From positions 462,983,827 to 463,047,826 of the forward strand of contig CM041777.1 in assembly GCA_023374045.1 (NCBI GenBank): a DNA stretch of 64,000 nt, in the 5' to 3' direction. The DNA comes from Limonium bicolor. Taxonomy: Eukaryota > Streptophyta > Magnoliopsida > Caryophyllales > Plumbaginaceae. Positions 24,037 to 36,878 of the stretch are shown in pieces. Under the pieces are notes generated by a model. The model worked only from the letters and a program-made list of their open reading frames with translations. It did not search any database and had not been told where the DNA came from. Each line of letters starts with the position of its first letter. The stretch's first letter is position 1. The position numbers and the translations under genes are program-made.

Positions 24037-27000
24037 TCATACTTTCTGATACAGCCTTCTATACATTTGTGCACCTTCAAGCTCGGCATGGATTTCTCTC
24101 TCCGTTCTAATGCCAATCGGGTTGTGCAACAACCATCCATCTTGATCACACTTCGCAGTTGGATGTTGCAGTTTGTTATCAGCAAAATCATCAAACTGAA
24201 CCCTCATGTCGTCCGCCACTTCAAACACGTCGGACTGCACAAAGATCTGTTTTAGCCAGGCAGAATCAAGAAACGGAGAAATCAGAAAACTTCTCAATTC
24301 AATAGTGAGTTCACTTCATAAAATTAAGGAAACTAATAATTCTTGACAGTAATTTTCAGACCTAGATCCCAGAGTCAAAAAGAAGTTTTAATGGTAACAC
24401 AGAGAAATATCAGGGAAGATGAAAAGAGGTAGCACAGATGGATGAGAAAGAGCAAAGGGAATGAGAAATGATTTCCTCTTTTATAATGGAGAAGAAAGGA
24501 TCAGGACTCGATATAGAAATTACCTGTCCTCCGGGAGCAAGATTTTGCACAATAGAATCCACCAGACTCTTCTGAACCATTCTTCTTTTATGATACTTCC
24601 TTTTAAAGTGAGGATCAGGACACTGCGGGTTAAAAGCAACAAAACTGTTATTGATCTAAACTATAAGCAAACGACTAACAAAAAAAAGTTCCAACCACCA
24701 GCAAATGTAGCCGGCCTAATGTAAAAAATTTACCAAGATTGAGACAAATGACAGCGGTCCAGGGTAAGACGATACCAACTTCTGGAATGATATAGTCGCA
24801 TTTGCAAATATGAAATGCCTGCCATGAGTTTCAATGCATAATTGAGTCACTAAGCAAAAACCCTTATATTGTTGGATATTGTTGTTGCTTAAATAGAGGG
24901 ATGAGGAGGAACTCTTACGCATTATTTAGAGCCAGCTCTTCTACCCAGTGATTTGCACGTTTTACCAGCTGGACATAACAGAAACAATTAAAAAATGTTC
25001 TGAATTTCACAAAGCTGTCAAGCATAAAAAGAACACAACAGAAGGGAAGGAAGAAAGCAAGAAATTAAGAAAAAGTTACCCAGACGTTTACTCCCATACT
25101 TTTTGCCGTATTTCGAGACCCAAGTAATTTCTTGAATTATTTCTTTTGGCAAGCCATAATAGAAATCTCCCACTACCTGAGAAGTTATTAGCATTAGACA
25201 TTATACACATTGTATTGCTACTACACTATTAGAAGACCACACTTGGCCCTCATTAACAATCAAGTAGATGCTAGACAAGGCAACAAGCACACTAAACCCC
25301 TAAAGAACGATGGACAAAAGGTAAATGGTAATTATTGTATCAACTTGTTATTAGTTATGACACTAAAATTCACACGCACATCCTGCACAAGACAAGCTTT
25401 TAGGAGGATTACGTGTAGGCAGCAATGCTTTTCAATTCTGAATGAAGGCCTGTATATAACATCCTCAAGCAACTGTAGCACAGGGAACATGACCCTCTGG
25501 TACACACAAATGTGAAGGTGCATCTTTTAAAAGTCTACTTCCCTTTTTATTCCCCACTGACTATCCATCTCAATTCCCATATGCGTCCAATGCCATGACA
25601 TCTCATGTTTGAGGAACAGATGTGACAAAAAAGAATTGTTTAATTACATTAAGAGCAAAATTTCACCTTTGTTGGTTTTAAAAAGCATGACTGCAGCACA
25701 AATAAGACCATCCCCTTCCAAAAGCAGTTCTAGACAGTAAGGTAGTCGAACTCAAATATATTCATTCTTAACGATCATTCACTGTAACACTGTTGGCAAG
25801 TAAGGGAAAGGACAATTTAAAGTGAGTTGTATAACGATTCTTCCTTTTTCTATTTATTACCTTTGTAGTCATCATAGTCTAGCAACGCATGGGAGCTGGT
25901 CAGACATTCCATTTTATTATATTTGTGACAACACATTGCCAAATATGTGATAGAAAGAGAGTCCATTCTAATCCCATAATCTCAGTCCCAACCCTTGTGG
26001 TAAGTAGTAACTAAAAATCCCTTGAGGACAGGCTAATTGAGAAATACTGATATCCTCTCCACTGGTTGTATTGTTTGCATTGCTAACACGGCCTCCGCAA
26101 ATTCTACTTCCTCCTGATACTGACCTTGAATGAGATAGACTTCAGTGCACAACACATGAATCTAAAACTCAGCTAATTACTAACTAGTACACTTTATGAA
26201 AAGCAGACTTAGTTATAATATTTACACATGTGTCCAAAAGGAACTATTTTTCTCTCCATGGTTTTCCTGGCTAATCATGATGATACAACATATGTACCGA
26301 GCAGATAAACAAAAGTACTCCTGAGCTATAAAATGAAGATAGTAAAAGGTTATGGTGGTCATGAATAAAGGAAGATACCAGATTCACAGAATAATTCTAG
26401 TGAGCAGAAAAATAGGGGAGTACTGGTTGAAATACCGTTAGCAGCCACCAGCCAACGAAACAATCGTGACATTCATAGTACCACCATAATAGTAGAGTTA
26501 TCCTCTGTAACCTTTGCATTAAAGATAGGGTGTTCATCAAAAACCAGAACTGCCAAACTGAAACTGAAACCGGCAAAGCAGAACCAGAAATTCTGTAACC
26601 AATCATTTGACTGTTTGGTTTTAAATAACGAGGTTCCAGTTATTACTTTTCTGCAAACAGGTAGACCAGAAAAATTGGTTAAGCTTTTCTTTACAAAAAT
26701 CATATTTTATAAAAATAACAAAAAAACTTATATGATTACTGATAAAACCATACTAGAGCTAAAAAAACTATACTGAAACTGACAGTTATCAGTCTTAAAT
26801 TGCACAGAAATTGGTAAAGTCATACTTTTAGTACTATTATCAAAAGAAAAATATATAAATTTCAATGTTTCCTGTTTTACAGTTAACTGGTAATATTGTA
26901 CAAAAAAGTAACGTTTAACCAGTCCCGGTTAACTGCTTCTAAGAGAATAGGTTACGGTTTGGAAGTTTGGCTAACCAACAATGCTATTAACCGGACATAA

Positions 27001-28373
27001 ACACCCCTGATTAAAGGCCTTGTTAGGATAACCACCACACCACTTTGCATACCAAACTCCAAATAACAGATATGGGATTCCAGATGGGGAAAAGATGTAC
27101 TACAGTTTCTTACTTTATATATATGATTTAAAACTGCTCTTTGTTTCTTGATTGTCATCATATGGCAGTCATTAATATTACTAGTAAGAGTGTAAAACGA
27201 TCCTTCAACGATCCCAACAACAATTTCCTAGGTACAACTTGATGCCAATGTCGCTTAAGATTAAGGTTGTAAACGCACAAGCTAACATTGTAATGACAAA
27301 CCACTTTTAAAGCTCGACATTAAATAAGAGGTCAAGGCTTCTGTATTTCAAGCATCCCTCTCACATGGTTCAACAAATTTACTACGTTCTTCCAGGTACC
27401 TACGTGAATCAAAATTTCCAGGCAAGCAATTATATCTTTGTTAGATTTCAAGCTGCAGCTACAATATCAGTAGCATGTCAACTAGTTTTCGAACTCTAAT
27501 TCCATGGTTCAATGTCAAATGGTGAGAAAACACACAAACAGTAAGTGTGTCGGCTAGAAAAGAGCAGAAAGCCTATAAATTGGAGTTAGACTCAGAAGAG
27601 GTTTGCAAATTGCATCTCTAATCATTTGTCCAGCCGAACTTTAGAGGCTATAGCAGGACTACATTTCACGTCCAAGGAGGAATGGAATGTTTTCTCCTTA
27701 TGACAAAAAATAACATATGAAATTACATAATTATCAGCAGGAGAGCATACCACAGCCTATATCCACCATTAGAGGCAATGTGGCGTCTCCAAAGACAGCG
27801 TTCCAGTCTGGTATTTCGGCAGGCACCTGTCAAAATTCAAGTTCAAGAGTTTATAGAGTTAAACACAGATTCCGAATTCTGACGAAAATGATGACGTAAT
27901 AACTACTTCATTTGAGATAAAGACTATAAACCACTCACGGAGAAAGAGGAGCTCAGAGGATTGACATGTTGACGGATTCGAACATGACCGAGCTCCTGCT
28001 CTTGTCATAATCACCATAGCAAAACCGTAATTATCAAACTCTACTTCATTTCCCCATTGTGTTCGGTTAAAATGCTCAGGATGATACTATGAGAAAGAGG
28101 AGATGAAATAAAGGAAATAATACCGGTACTTACTTGATAGGAGGTGTATGACAGGTTCAAGTCGGAGTACTCGGACGCAACGACATCAGGGCTGCGAACA
28201 GCAGGTTCATTGCGCACAACGCCGTCGTGAAAACAGCGAAACCTTATTGATTTTCTGAGCTTGACCAGTCGTTCAGGAGGAAAGGGATAATGATAAAGCG
28301 GGGGAACTAAACGTTCGTACAGTGGAGATATGTGCAGAGCAACCACTAACTTCGATGCCCGCGCAACCGCCAT
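24037..28373 (-). CDS. tRNA (guanine-N7-)-methyltransferase, organelle-type, seven exons
   Basis: TrmB-family enzymes transfer a methyl group from S-adenosylmethionine to N7 of guanine 46 in tRNA. Exons (transcript order): 28134-28373, 27751-27826, 25100-25176, 24919-24968, 24734-24818, 24524-24622 and 24037-24246. All introns are GT-AG, phases are consistent, and the total is 278 codons plus stop. Signatures in order: SAM-binding MVDIGCG|SGRF across exons 2-3, LGLEIR, FANAT, the family motif CPDPHFKRKYHKRR in exon 6, and GIRTEREIHAE near the end. The N-terminus (MAVARASKLVVALHISPLY) is basic and lacks acidic residues, suggesting a plastid or mitochondrial transit peptide; the sequence resembles the plant organellar paralogue more than the cytosolic TRM8 type. 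ATG 28373 is the only ATG in frame; the frame extends upstream from a GTG only. No stop or frameshift is seen, so the gene looks intact. Intron 2 (25177-27750) is long and holds a hAT MITE. Confidence 0.93.
26526..27009. mobile_element. 484-bp hAT-type MITE in intron 2 of the methyltransferase gene
   Basis: Left end TAGGGTGTTCATC, right end read inward CAGGGGTGTTTATG. The flanking 8-bp repeats are attaaaga (26518-26525) and attaaagg (27010-27017), 7 of 8 identical. The interior contains repeated aaccgg/ccggtt and aactgaaact motifs and no coding sequence. It sits well away from the splice sites. Confidence 0.75.
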
Positions 28374-28487
28374 GGATAGCTCCCCGCCTCCCAGCGCAGG
28401 CGAGGTTTTGCGAGGATAGACCACACGATAGTAGCGGTGTCTGTCCGGAAAAGAAAAAAAAATTATCCAATCATATTTTAGTTATTT
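28374..28487 (-). promoter_or_regulatory. 5' flank of the methyltransferase gene, shortened by an insertion
   Basis: Only 114 bp separate the ATG from the palindromic element that starts at 28488. This stretch must hold at least part of the 5' untranslated region. No clear TATA box is visible, so transcription probably starts within the transposon or uses an initiator-type start (inference). Confidence 0.4.
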
Positions 28488-30371
28488 GGGAAAATTAAGT
28501 CCTCACCCCATCACTTTTTGTGAAATTACACACTCCTACCATGAGGTTTTAAAAATTATTTTTCCCACCTATGTGGTTTCCCCTGTTTTATATTCGGCAA
28601 CTTTTCTAATTTTTGTTCAACTTAAAAGATGCTTAAATGTTGTCCAAAATTGATGAAACTTTACATGAACGATTAGACCTGACAATTTGGGTCGATAGGT
28701 CGGGTTGATATCAACCCTAACCCAACCCGTTTAAAATATCATCAACCCAACCCAACCCAAAAATGGATGGGTTGAAAAATCATGACCCTAACCCAACCCA
28801 CTCAAAATCCTTCAACCCTAACCCAACCCACCCAACCCATTTTTAAGCATACAATAATTTAGATGGATTAGGAGAAGAAATTAAAAAAATCCAAAAACAT
28901 CCAGTGCTAGCTGGCACACTAATCATGATGGAACAAAAGAAAGAGTAGTAAATCTTGCTTGATCGACCCAACTTTAAATGAATTCCATGTTATGTGAAGA
29001 ATCTAAAGTACTGCACTAATTTCCCATGAATAGAATAACTCATACTTTTTACATAAGTTTTTTATTATCATTCTGAGCCTAGAGATCTACCTCTGTTGGG
29101 GAGAAATCCTATCTAGATATGCACATGCCTAATGCCCTTAATAAAAAAAGGGAACAAAAAAGAAAATCTTCATTATGCATTAGAGAAATACACTTAAGAC
29201 AAATAATCTAAAATTAGAAATAATTTATAAACTGAGTGCTCAAAGCTTCAAACTATGACTGGTAGTTTTAAAAAATTACATCTGTTTAAACTGAGTGCTC
29301 ATGCCTAAGAAAAGTACAATCACAATTACTATACTTAATCGTTACCAACAGTTAAGGAACTTTTATGCAGCACACTATTTGTATTGCTGGCTTCAGAATT
29401 TACTAAGAGGTCTATAATCAAGATCCTACTTACAAAAAATATATATCACCTACTTTTGTTTACGTTTCTAGATAATCTAAACATACCTACGTTCTCAATA
29501 ACGTAATGGCAGTGAGAATAGGAAAAACAAACCTTGGACAAAGATGAAGAGCGACATAGACATGACCAGCGGCGTGGAGAATAAAGATGGATGTTAGTTT
29601 GCAAGACGAGAGCATTAGGGTTTTCAACATTATGTTAAGTTCTCGTTGGGCCTTTGTTTGATATGTAGCTGGTTGGGTTGTCTGCTTAGTTAAGATTGTG
29701 TTATATTATTAAAGTGTGGATAGTTCAATTGCACTTGGGCTTAAGGCTATGGTATATTTTGATCTAAAAATAATATATAATGTGAATTAATATTTTTATC
29801 TTTTATTATAAACTAGTATATTTTTGGGTTTCGGGTTGGGTCATGGGTTTAGATCTTTACTCTAACTCAACCCACAAAATTAGCTTATTACCCTAACCCA
29901 ACCCAAAAAATAAATGGGTCAATAATTAAGACCCTAACCCGCAGGAGTATGGGTTGGGTTCGGGTTGGGTTTCGGCCGGGTTGGGTCAAAATTGTCAGGT
30001 CTATGAATGATGCTAAGGTGTTATATTTTTGTCCAATGCCAAATCCAAAGTTTTTCAAGCTCATATATGACCTGTGGGACCCAATGAAAACACGTTCACA
30101 TGTCACATGTTTCATTGGGTCCCCCGGATCACATATGAGTTTAAAAAACTTTAGATTTCACACTGGACCAAAATATAACACTTTAGGATCGCCCATGTAA
30201 AGTTTCATCAATTTTGGACAACATTTAAGCATCATTTAAGATAAACGAAACTTAGAAAGTTGCCGAATGTAAAACAATGGAAATCACATGGGTGGGGAAG
30301 TAATTTTTGAAACCTTGTGGGTGGGGTGTGTAATTTCACCAAACATTATGGGTGAGGGATGTAATTTTCCC
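28488..30371. mobile_element. palindromic MULE-type element, split by a hAT element
   Basis: The left arm is 28488-28673 and the remainder 30004-30371, making about 546 bp once the hAT insertion is removed. Ends are GGGAAAATTAAGTCCTCACC (left) and, read inward, GGGAAAATTACATCCCTCAC. The inner part (ttaaatgttgtccaaaattg, gaaactttacatgaa, gggacccaatgaa and so on) is shared with 14667-15078, but the outer 130-150 bp differ. No clean 9-bp duplication is visible in the T-rich flanks. Confidence 0.8.
28674..30003. mobile_element. 1330-bp hAT element with AACCCA subterminal repeats
   Basis: Ends TAGACCTGACAATTT and, inward from the right, TAGACCTGACAATTTT. Flanks are tgaacgat (28666-28673) and tgaatgat (30004-30011), an 8-bp duplication with one change. 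Dense aacccaaccc/gggttgggt repeats occupy both ends (28690-28835 and 29825-29990). The middle 1 kb has no transposase frame, so it is non-autonomous. Confidence 0.9.
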
Positions 30372-30434
30372 TTATTTTTTGTTACAAACAAAATTTGAAA
30401 TAACAATTCTTTATGAAAAAAACTCCCTTCTTAA

Positions 30435-30640
30435 ATTCCACCCAAAACTAATTCCTAAAATAATACTTTCGGGATTTCATTAATTTTGGACGCGCCACAT
30501 CAGCTTCTGACTCAGCGTAACGGATGAGGAAGAAACTCGTTTGTTCAAAAGACGGTTTTATTGTCTTTAAAGAAGACAATTTCTTCTTTGGTTCACTGGA
30601 CGCCTATAACTACTAAAATCGTCAAGAGACGATTTCGCCT
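30435..30640. repeat. hairpin-rich dispersed repeat, copy 3 (one end)
   Basis: Contains aaaactaattcctaaaataa, the CpG-richer ggacgcgccacatcagc, and gtcaagagacgatttcgcc. It lies directly downstream of the PMD gene in that gene's orientation and could be the terminal region of the MULE carrying it (inference). Confidence 0.5.
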
Positions 30641-30908
30641 ATTTACAACACTTGCAAAAATTTTAAGTGTTGGAGCACCACTATGGATCAACACACGACA
30701 TGTACATATTATCAACTTTCACACAATCAAGATACTCAACATCTATCCGTAATCCAAAACTTCAACATAGTGTCATGGACATAACATAACTGAAACAAAA
30801 TAAATTGACACATAAACCAATTATTGTTTACAAGATAGAATGCATAAACTAAATTATATAACCTCTAATTCCAGTTGTTTACAAAATGTAACAAAATTCA
30901 AAGCTACA
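30641..30908 (-). other. 3' flank of the PMD gene
   Basis: AT-rich noncoding sequence between the PMD stop codon and the hairpin-rich repeat; no separate feature. Confidence 0.45.
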
Positions 30909-32722
30909 TCATATACGTCTACGACGAACATAAGTCACAGGCCCACTGGGTGCAGGATCCTCAATCGCTGATGCAAGACTAGGATCAAGCGCTCGACCAC
31001 TAAATCTCCTACATCATGATGATGCCAAGAAAGAGGAGCTCCGAATGTAGAAGTAGAACACAAGCCAAGGTCTTCAGCCGGCATCGAATAGTCTACATCT
31101 ATGCTTGTGCCAACACCGGAAGATGATGTCGCGTGAACGGCTGAGCTGTTCCCATAGTAAGCAAACCCAATGGTGTCAACCTACTGAGTAGGATCATTGT
31201 CGATCTGAGATATAGGCATGCTACTCGCGATGTTGAATGCATCACCCTCCTGATGATGGTCTGGCTCAATAGCTCAACCACCTGTACGTTCTCTTCCTCT
31301 TCCTTAACCACGCACACGACGACCACGCCCTTGTCTTCCACCATGATCTTGTTCCTTTGGCTCATGGTCAATAGCTTGATCGAAAGGGACATTACTAAGG
31401 ACCTGTTGTGGCTGGGGTAAGACATAGTATGTGTTGTTGTACTTGTCTTTCATCACCCATAGTCTGGTAAGAGCGTCATCGACTTGCATCACCTCAAACA
31501 TGCCGATGACCTCATTTGTGGTCTCACCCTACAACACAATTCATCACATGATAACATAAAAATGATATGTACTAAAATAAAACTAAAATAAGTAAAGTTA
31601 AGTTTACTCACCAGTGCCCCAACAATGCTCAATTGTGCCCAATGTACCTCCTCGTATTGCGACTGAACCACTCATCTTACGCATCATCCATTTGAAGCTC
31701 AACTACCCTCTTTGTGCATGGGTTCCATAAGACGATGTAATTTGAATGATGAGTTACCCAGTTCCAATCTGTTTGGCCTCTCAAGTCTATGTTGTGGAGG
31801 TCTACTCTCTTGGATTGTCCCCATGTGTGCTATGATCAGACGGTGGAAACTGGATCCCGCCAAACTGCCGCATCACACAATCTAGGAGATGCCACACTAT
31901 ATTAAAACATATACGTAGTACCCGAGATCGTGCAATGTGACAACCGGACAAACAATATGCAGGGAGAGATTATATCATCTCCTTAGTGTAGGGCTTCCAG
32001 ACAATCTAAAAGAAGAAGAAAATGTTAGAGGCACTATGTTAACAAAAGGATGCGACAACAACAACAAACACAAAAAAGACACTAACCTGATTTAGAGTCT
32101 GCTTGTTAAATGTCTCTTTGTAGTGTGTGAGGACATGCGTATAGTGGATGGTCACGTCAAAGTCAACATTCCAACGAGCAGCATGCGGAAGAGATGTAGG
32201 TGGTTAAGCGAGACGGATGGGAGCAATGTAAGGAAATCTCTCCCGCGCCCAAACATATAGAATCACTAGTGCGCTAGCAATGCCACTATCCCCAGCATCG
32301 GACGCCAGACACAACTGCCAGTATAACCATGCAAGACAGGCGGACCCCAGCTATACTGACCAGCCTCATCGAAGTCCTACAGGAGCTGCAAGAACATCAG
32401 GTGAACCTGGTTCCCAAACCAATCAGCAAATATGGTGTCACCCAACAACATCAGTATGTATGCTTTGGTGTGCCTCATCACTGTCACCTCATCCGCATCA
32501 GGAGGTAACTGACTAAACGTAGTGCCCAACCGAGTGAGCCCGATCCTACTGTGATATCCGAGATCTGCGGGTCGACCACCAAGAAGATCGCCGCACAACG
32601 CTCCTCGGTCTCTATGTGTACTACCAGTCACTGGTCGTCTGTCTATAGGTAGTCTAGATAACAGAGGTATGTCATCCAACGTAATGGTAGTCTCCCCTCA
32701 CGACATATGGAATGTATATATT
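30909..32722 (-). pseudogene. plant mobile domain (PMD, MAIN/MAIL-like) gene, C-terminal part, broken
   Basis: PMD (aminotransferase-like) proteins occur as host genes (MAIN, MAIL1) and inside plant transposons. Reading from 32722 leftward: TITLDDIPLLSRLPIDRRPV, then GTTFSQLPPDADE and AYILMLLGDTIFAD in the 32679-32377 frame, then NVDFDVTIHY near 32160, MRQFGGIQFPP near 31850, THHSNYIVLWN near 31750, and a basic tail (GRQGRGRRVRG near 31310; the reading ends RRRRI at a stop at 30909-30911). All are characteristic PMD blocks in the right order, but several stops and frameshifts interrupt them. The N-terminal part of the same gene is at 42186-42450, separated by element B. Confidence 0.85.
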
Positions 32723-35700
32723 TGTAACGCCCCTATTTAACATATTTATAGCGGAAATAAAATACTAAAGGCGTACAGACCATCGGGTTCCAAACACCCG
32801 ACACCAAACCTCACCAATTACAACTTAAAGATTACAATTGTCACGGCCTGAACCTCGAGAAAACTTAACAAAAATAAAGCAGAAATAAAAACACATAAAC
32901 TCTCCACAAAACCTAATCCCATCCCAATCACTCGTTCTCTTCGTGGCCACCTGTAAAATAACTCGTACCTGCAAGATAAAACCAAGCAGCCCACCCCGAA
33001 AGGGGTAGGTCAGTTCCCTGGAATGGAACTGGTACGATCCTCCAAAAAAAACTTATAATACAACTCTTAAATAAATATTAGCTTGAAAACAATCACTTAA
33101 ACCACACAGAGGAGCAAGGCATTCCACAAATCACCAAATCAAGATAACAAGTTAAGAATAAAGATAAATAACATAAAAGGTAAAGTTAGTGAAACAAAAA
33201 CAACCCATGTGTTAGCGAACATCCAGCGCCTTAGTTAAATCCAATTCCAGTTAGGAGTAGAAAGACTCAGATAGTCACGAAGGACTAGGAATGAAAAGAT
33301 AGATCCAAGAACCAATAACTCAAGAGTGGAATAAATCAACTGGGAGAGATGGCCCCCACCGCCAAGTACGTCCTTTTAGGACAGGGGATATACAGCCCCT
33401 CACTGTCTACTACGTCCCTTTTTGTGACAGGGGATATACAGCCCCTCACTGTTACCATTGAAGACGCGCGCACGTCGAAACCTCAAGAACCAGCTCATGG
33501 ATGAAACGATATCCAGAGTCAAAAGAAGAATTTACCAAAATTGACCTTTTCCAAATTCCCACTAGATCACTAACTACCCAGAGCAATACCAAAACACTCA
33601 GTCCTACAGAGTGCAGAAGCGTAAACCCTAAGCAGTTAATGTTTAATGGAAGAACCAAATAGAAGGAACCAATACACATGTAAGTTTCACATTCAAGGCT
33701 CAGTTAGTCACACAAGCTGAGTTAGTCACACAACCAATTCCTTTTAGAAAATCCATTTAAGCTCAATTAGCGTTTGCCAAAAAAACATCCCTTAAGTCTT
33801 GTTAGCATAGCATAAGAGTATGAGAAATCGTACCTGGTATGTGAAGAACAATAATTAACTTTGAATGAGTGTTCCCCCAATAGTAACCTACAATTAATGT
33901 GTTCCAAGTGTCGATCAGTTAAGGGACTTATAAACTAAACAACCTTCTATTCTTACTAATTTATAGTTCCAGGTTTAACATTATTCCCTCACAAGGATTT
34001 GGGCTAGGTTTCGTTAATTAAATCTTTGTTAGGCCCACTTCATTTAAACTGGAACGATTTAGGATTAACCCTGAGAGTGGCCCAACCTCTCCTTGAATTG
34101 TTTAAGTGGCCTTTTGGAGTTCATAGACTTGGGCCCAGTAGGTTGGCCCAAGACCGTGTTACGATTATGTTGTGTAATTAAACCCTTAAGTTATTAATGA
34201 CTATTTAATTACACGCCGATTAAAATCCTAAAGTTTAATATATATATTCTTCTTATTATAACTATCACAAGGAATGTTATTTCCCTCATCTATTTTAATG
34301 TATTTATTTACATATATATATATCTTTAAGTATTAAGATCTATCCATAACATTTTAAAGAAATTTTATTGTATTTAATTATGTTTAATAACTTTTAGGCA
34401 TAACCACAACCGATATACGGTTTATAAAATAGAGTGTTTCCCTTTATTTATTTAATATATATATACGTATACCTGTATTAGAATTCAATTAAGACATCCC
34501 CTATGTAGCTTATTGTATTTAAATTATCTTATTACTTCAACATTTATCTGCATTCCATGTATGTTTCATAAAGTATTCCTTTTACTATATCTTAGGACAC
34601 TAGCTCTTATAATATTTAGTTAATATAAGTGTTAATTTATTAGCTCCCTGTTTTACTCTAAGTTACTACTTTATTCCCTTTTTATATATGTGAAAATATA
34701 TATTCCTTAGTTTTAATCAAGAATATTAACTCCCATATAATATAATAAATAAGATGTAGAATAATTAAATTCCTTGATTTAACGTAAGTTTCTATTTTAA
34801 TTCTTCCATATAAGTATATATACATATATGTAAATAATTTCACCCCTCTTAAAAGCTATTACCCAAAACATTTATAAACATACTGTTATAAAAATGTTAA
34901 TTTACTTTTCCTTATCTTACCCAGCTTAAAAGTTTATTAACAAACCATACTTTAATTTTTGGTTTCATTAAAAACCATATATTATAAGTTATTCTTATGA
35001 AAAACTCATAAACACAATTGTTAAACCCACTTACCATTGTCCAAAAATTCCCAAATTTAATATACGGTAACTATAACATTTTATACATATTATAAAATTT
35101 TTATTTCATAAAAATATCTTTTTAAATTAACCAAATAATCCCAGAAAACCCGTAACTTGCAAAAATCATAACTTACGTTTAAAAACTCCAAAACCATATT
35201 AATTTACATCAAAATAAACTAGATTTTGTAAGGAATCTATGGTTAAAATTTCAAGTCAAAACACATTCGGGAAGGCCATTAACTAAATTCAACAAGTTAG
35301 AGTTAAAACCTGAAATATTATAAAACTGAAAATACTCTTTATAATCCACGATCTAATCTCGACCGTCCAGATCTTTAGAACCCGATCGGACGGTCCCTGA
35401 ATCTCTAGTTCTTCAGCGATTACAATTCGATACCCGAGTACTAAATCGCGTTTTCCTCAAAATCTACAGAACCAAATTCAATTATTTTTGTTTCTATGGT
35501 TTCGAAATTCAATTCCGGTTCTAATGATACCAAATTCGCTAGCTAACATGCAGAATTCAATGGTTTTCGATTCTGGTTCGAGGTTAGGGTTTAGTTTGGG
35601 CTTCCGAATTCAATTCTAGCAAATTCTCCAAATCTAGTGCATAATAAATCAAATTGATAAAATGGGTTGGTCGACAATGCATAATCGGTTAGCATCATCG

Positions 35701-36860
35701 GAAGAATTTGAAAGAAACTCACCGGAATTGCTCGAATCAACGGAATTCGAAATCGGATTCTAGAAAAATTCCCCCTTTACAAACCGATTGAGTATCCAAC
35801 TTTACAACGCTATAATTTTCAGTATAGATCGAGTTAGAACTTGTTCTTGGGCTTAATCTAAAGAGGAAACTTAACTCTACACAATGATAGCAAGAACTCA
35901 CCCTAACTTGAACTACACATAAAGAAATCGGAGCCGAAAGTTACGAGTTTATACCTTGTGTTTCGGTATGATTTTATGCAGTGGTTGAATCGAGAACTTT
36001 AGACGTCTCGCTCTCCCAATCGGTTATGAATCAGCCTTGGTCATCAACACAGAAGTTGTAGTGGGATTAAAGGGCTACACAACTAGCTGAAGAAATCGAA
36101 ATTTGGTTGAAAGATGAGAAAGTTATGGCAAGACGAATCTTACCTGAAATCGAAGGAAAACTGGAATCTGCGGTTTCAGTTTCACAGGGTGGCTACTTTG
36201 GATCGAATTTCCGGTTGATTTAGGATGAACTAGGTTTAGTGCGAGTTATGGTTGTAAAGAGGAAGTGTAGGATAAGACAACAAAGAAGACGGCACTCAAA
36301 AATTCCAAAAGATAAGAAAGTTATGAAGGTCACAAGTTAGGGAAAAATCTGGTATCGGTTACCGGAAAACAAGGGAATAAAATAGGCTAAGTGTTGGGCG
36401 CGTATCCCGAGGCGCGCGGGTGAGTCAGCAAACTTGCCACATCAGCATTTTTTTCAAAATTTTGGCTCTAAACTTCATTTTATCATAACTTTGGCTAGGA
36501 TGATCCGTTTTTGACGTTCTTTTTATCGATCTTCATGGTTTTCCATAACCTATTTATTGGTATAGGTTTCATGGGCTGGTTTGACCATTCTCAAAAAGTC
36601 AACCCTAGCAAGGCTTGAGAAGCTTTAGGGTTTCTAGAATTTTATATTGACTTTTATGTTTCAAAACAATGTTCCAACTCTTTCTAAAATCTTTATAATA
36701 TAGTTGGAGTGTTTAGAAATTTTTCCAAGATTTATTGACTTATAAATATTATTATTAAATTCATAATACTATATAATAATATATGGTAATAATTAATGGT
36801 ATTATTTACGGTTTTAATAAAAGAAATCCCCTAAATTAATTTTAATTTAGGGGTATTTCA
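32723..36860 (-). repeat. 3' LTR of element B (4138 bp)
   Basis: Plus-strand ends TGTAACGCCCC and AGGGGTATTTCA. Contains a duplicated unit with cagggg atatacagcccc cores at 33367-33451 and two gctgagttagtcac copies near 33700. The interior 34200-35000 is very AT-rich. No coding sequence. Confidence 0.9.
33367..33451. repeat. duplicated gggatatacagcccc palindrome unit in element B LTR
   Basis: Two units of about 45 bp, acgtccyttt followed by gacaggggatatacagcccc and tcactgt, closely parallel to 16309-16390 in the solo LTR. Conservation between two diverged LTRs suggests a functional role, possibly in RNA folding or transcription (inference). Confidence 0.8.
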
Positions 36861-36878
36861 GTATATCCCCCTCAAAAG
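36861..36878 (-). other. polypurine tract of element B
   Basis: On the minus strand cttttgagggggatatac abuts the LTR start TGAAATACCCC, the normal plus-strand primer position. A second similar box (tcttttaagggggatata) lies at 37189-37206. Confidence 0.8.

Noticed and set aside
23812..24255. 147-codon plus-strand frame
   Set aside because: It runs antisense through the last exon of the methyltransferase gene and into an LTR.
28374..28424. Upstream extension of the methyltransferase frame
   Set aside because: It begins with GTG and no ATG is in frame; the ATG at 28373 gives a plausible transit peptide.
28780..28835. Telomere-like ccctaaccc motifs
   Set aside because: They are irregular and belong to the AACCCA subterminal repeats of a hAT element.
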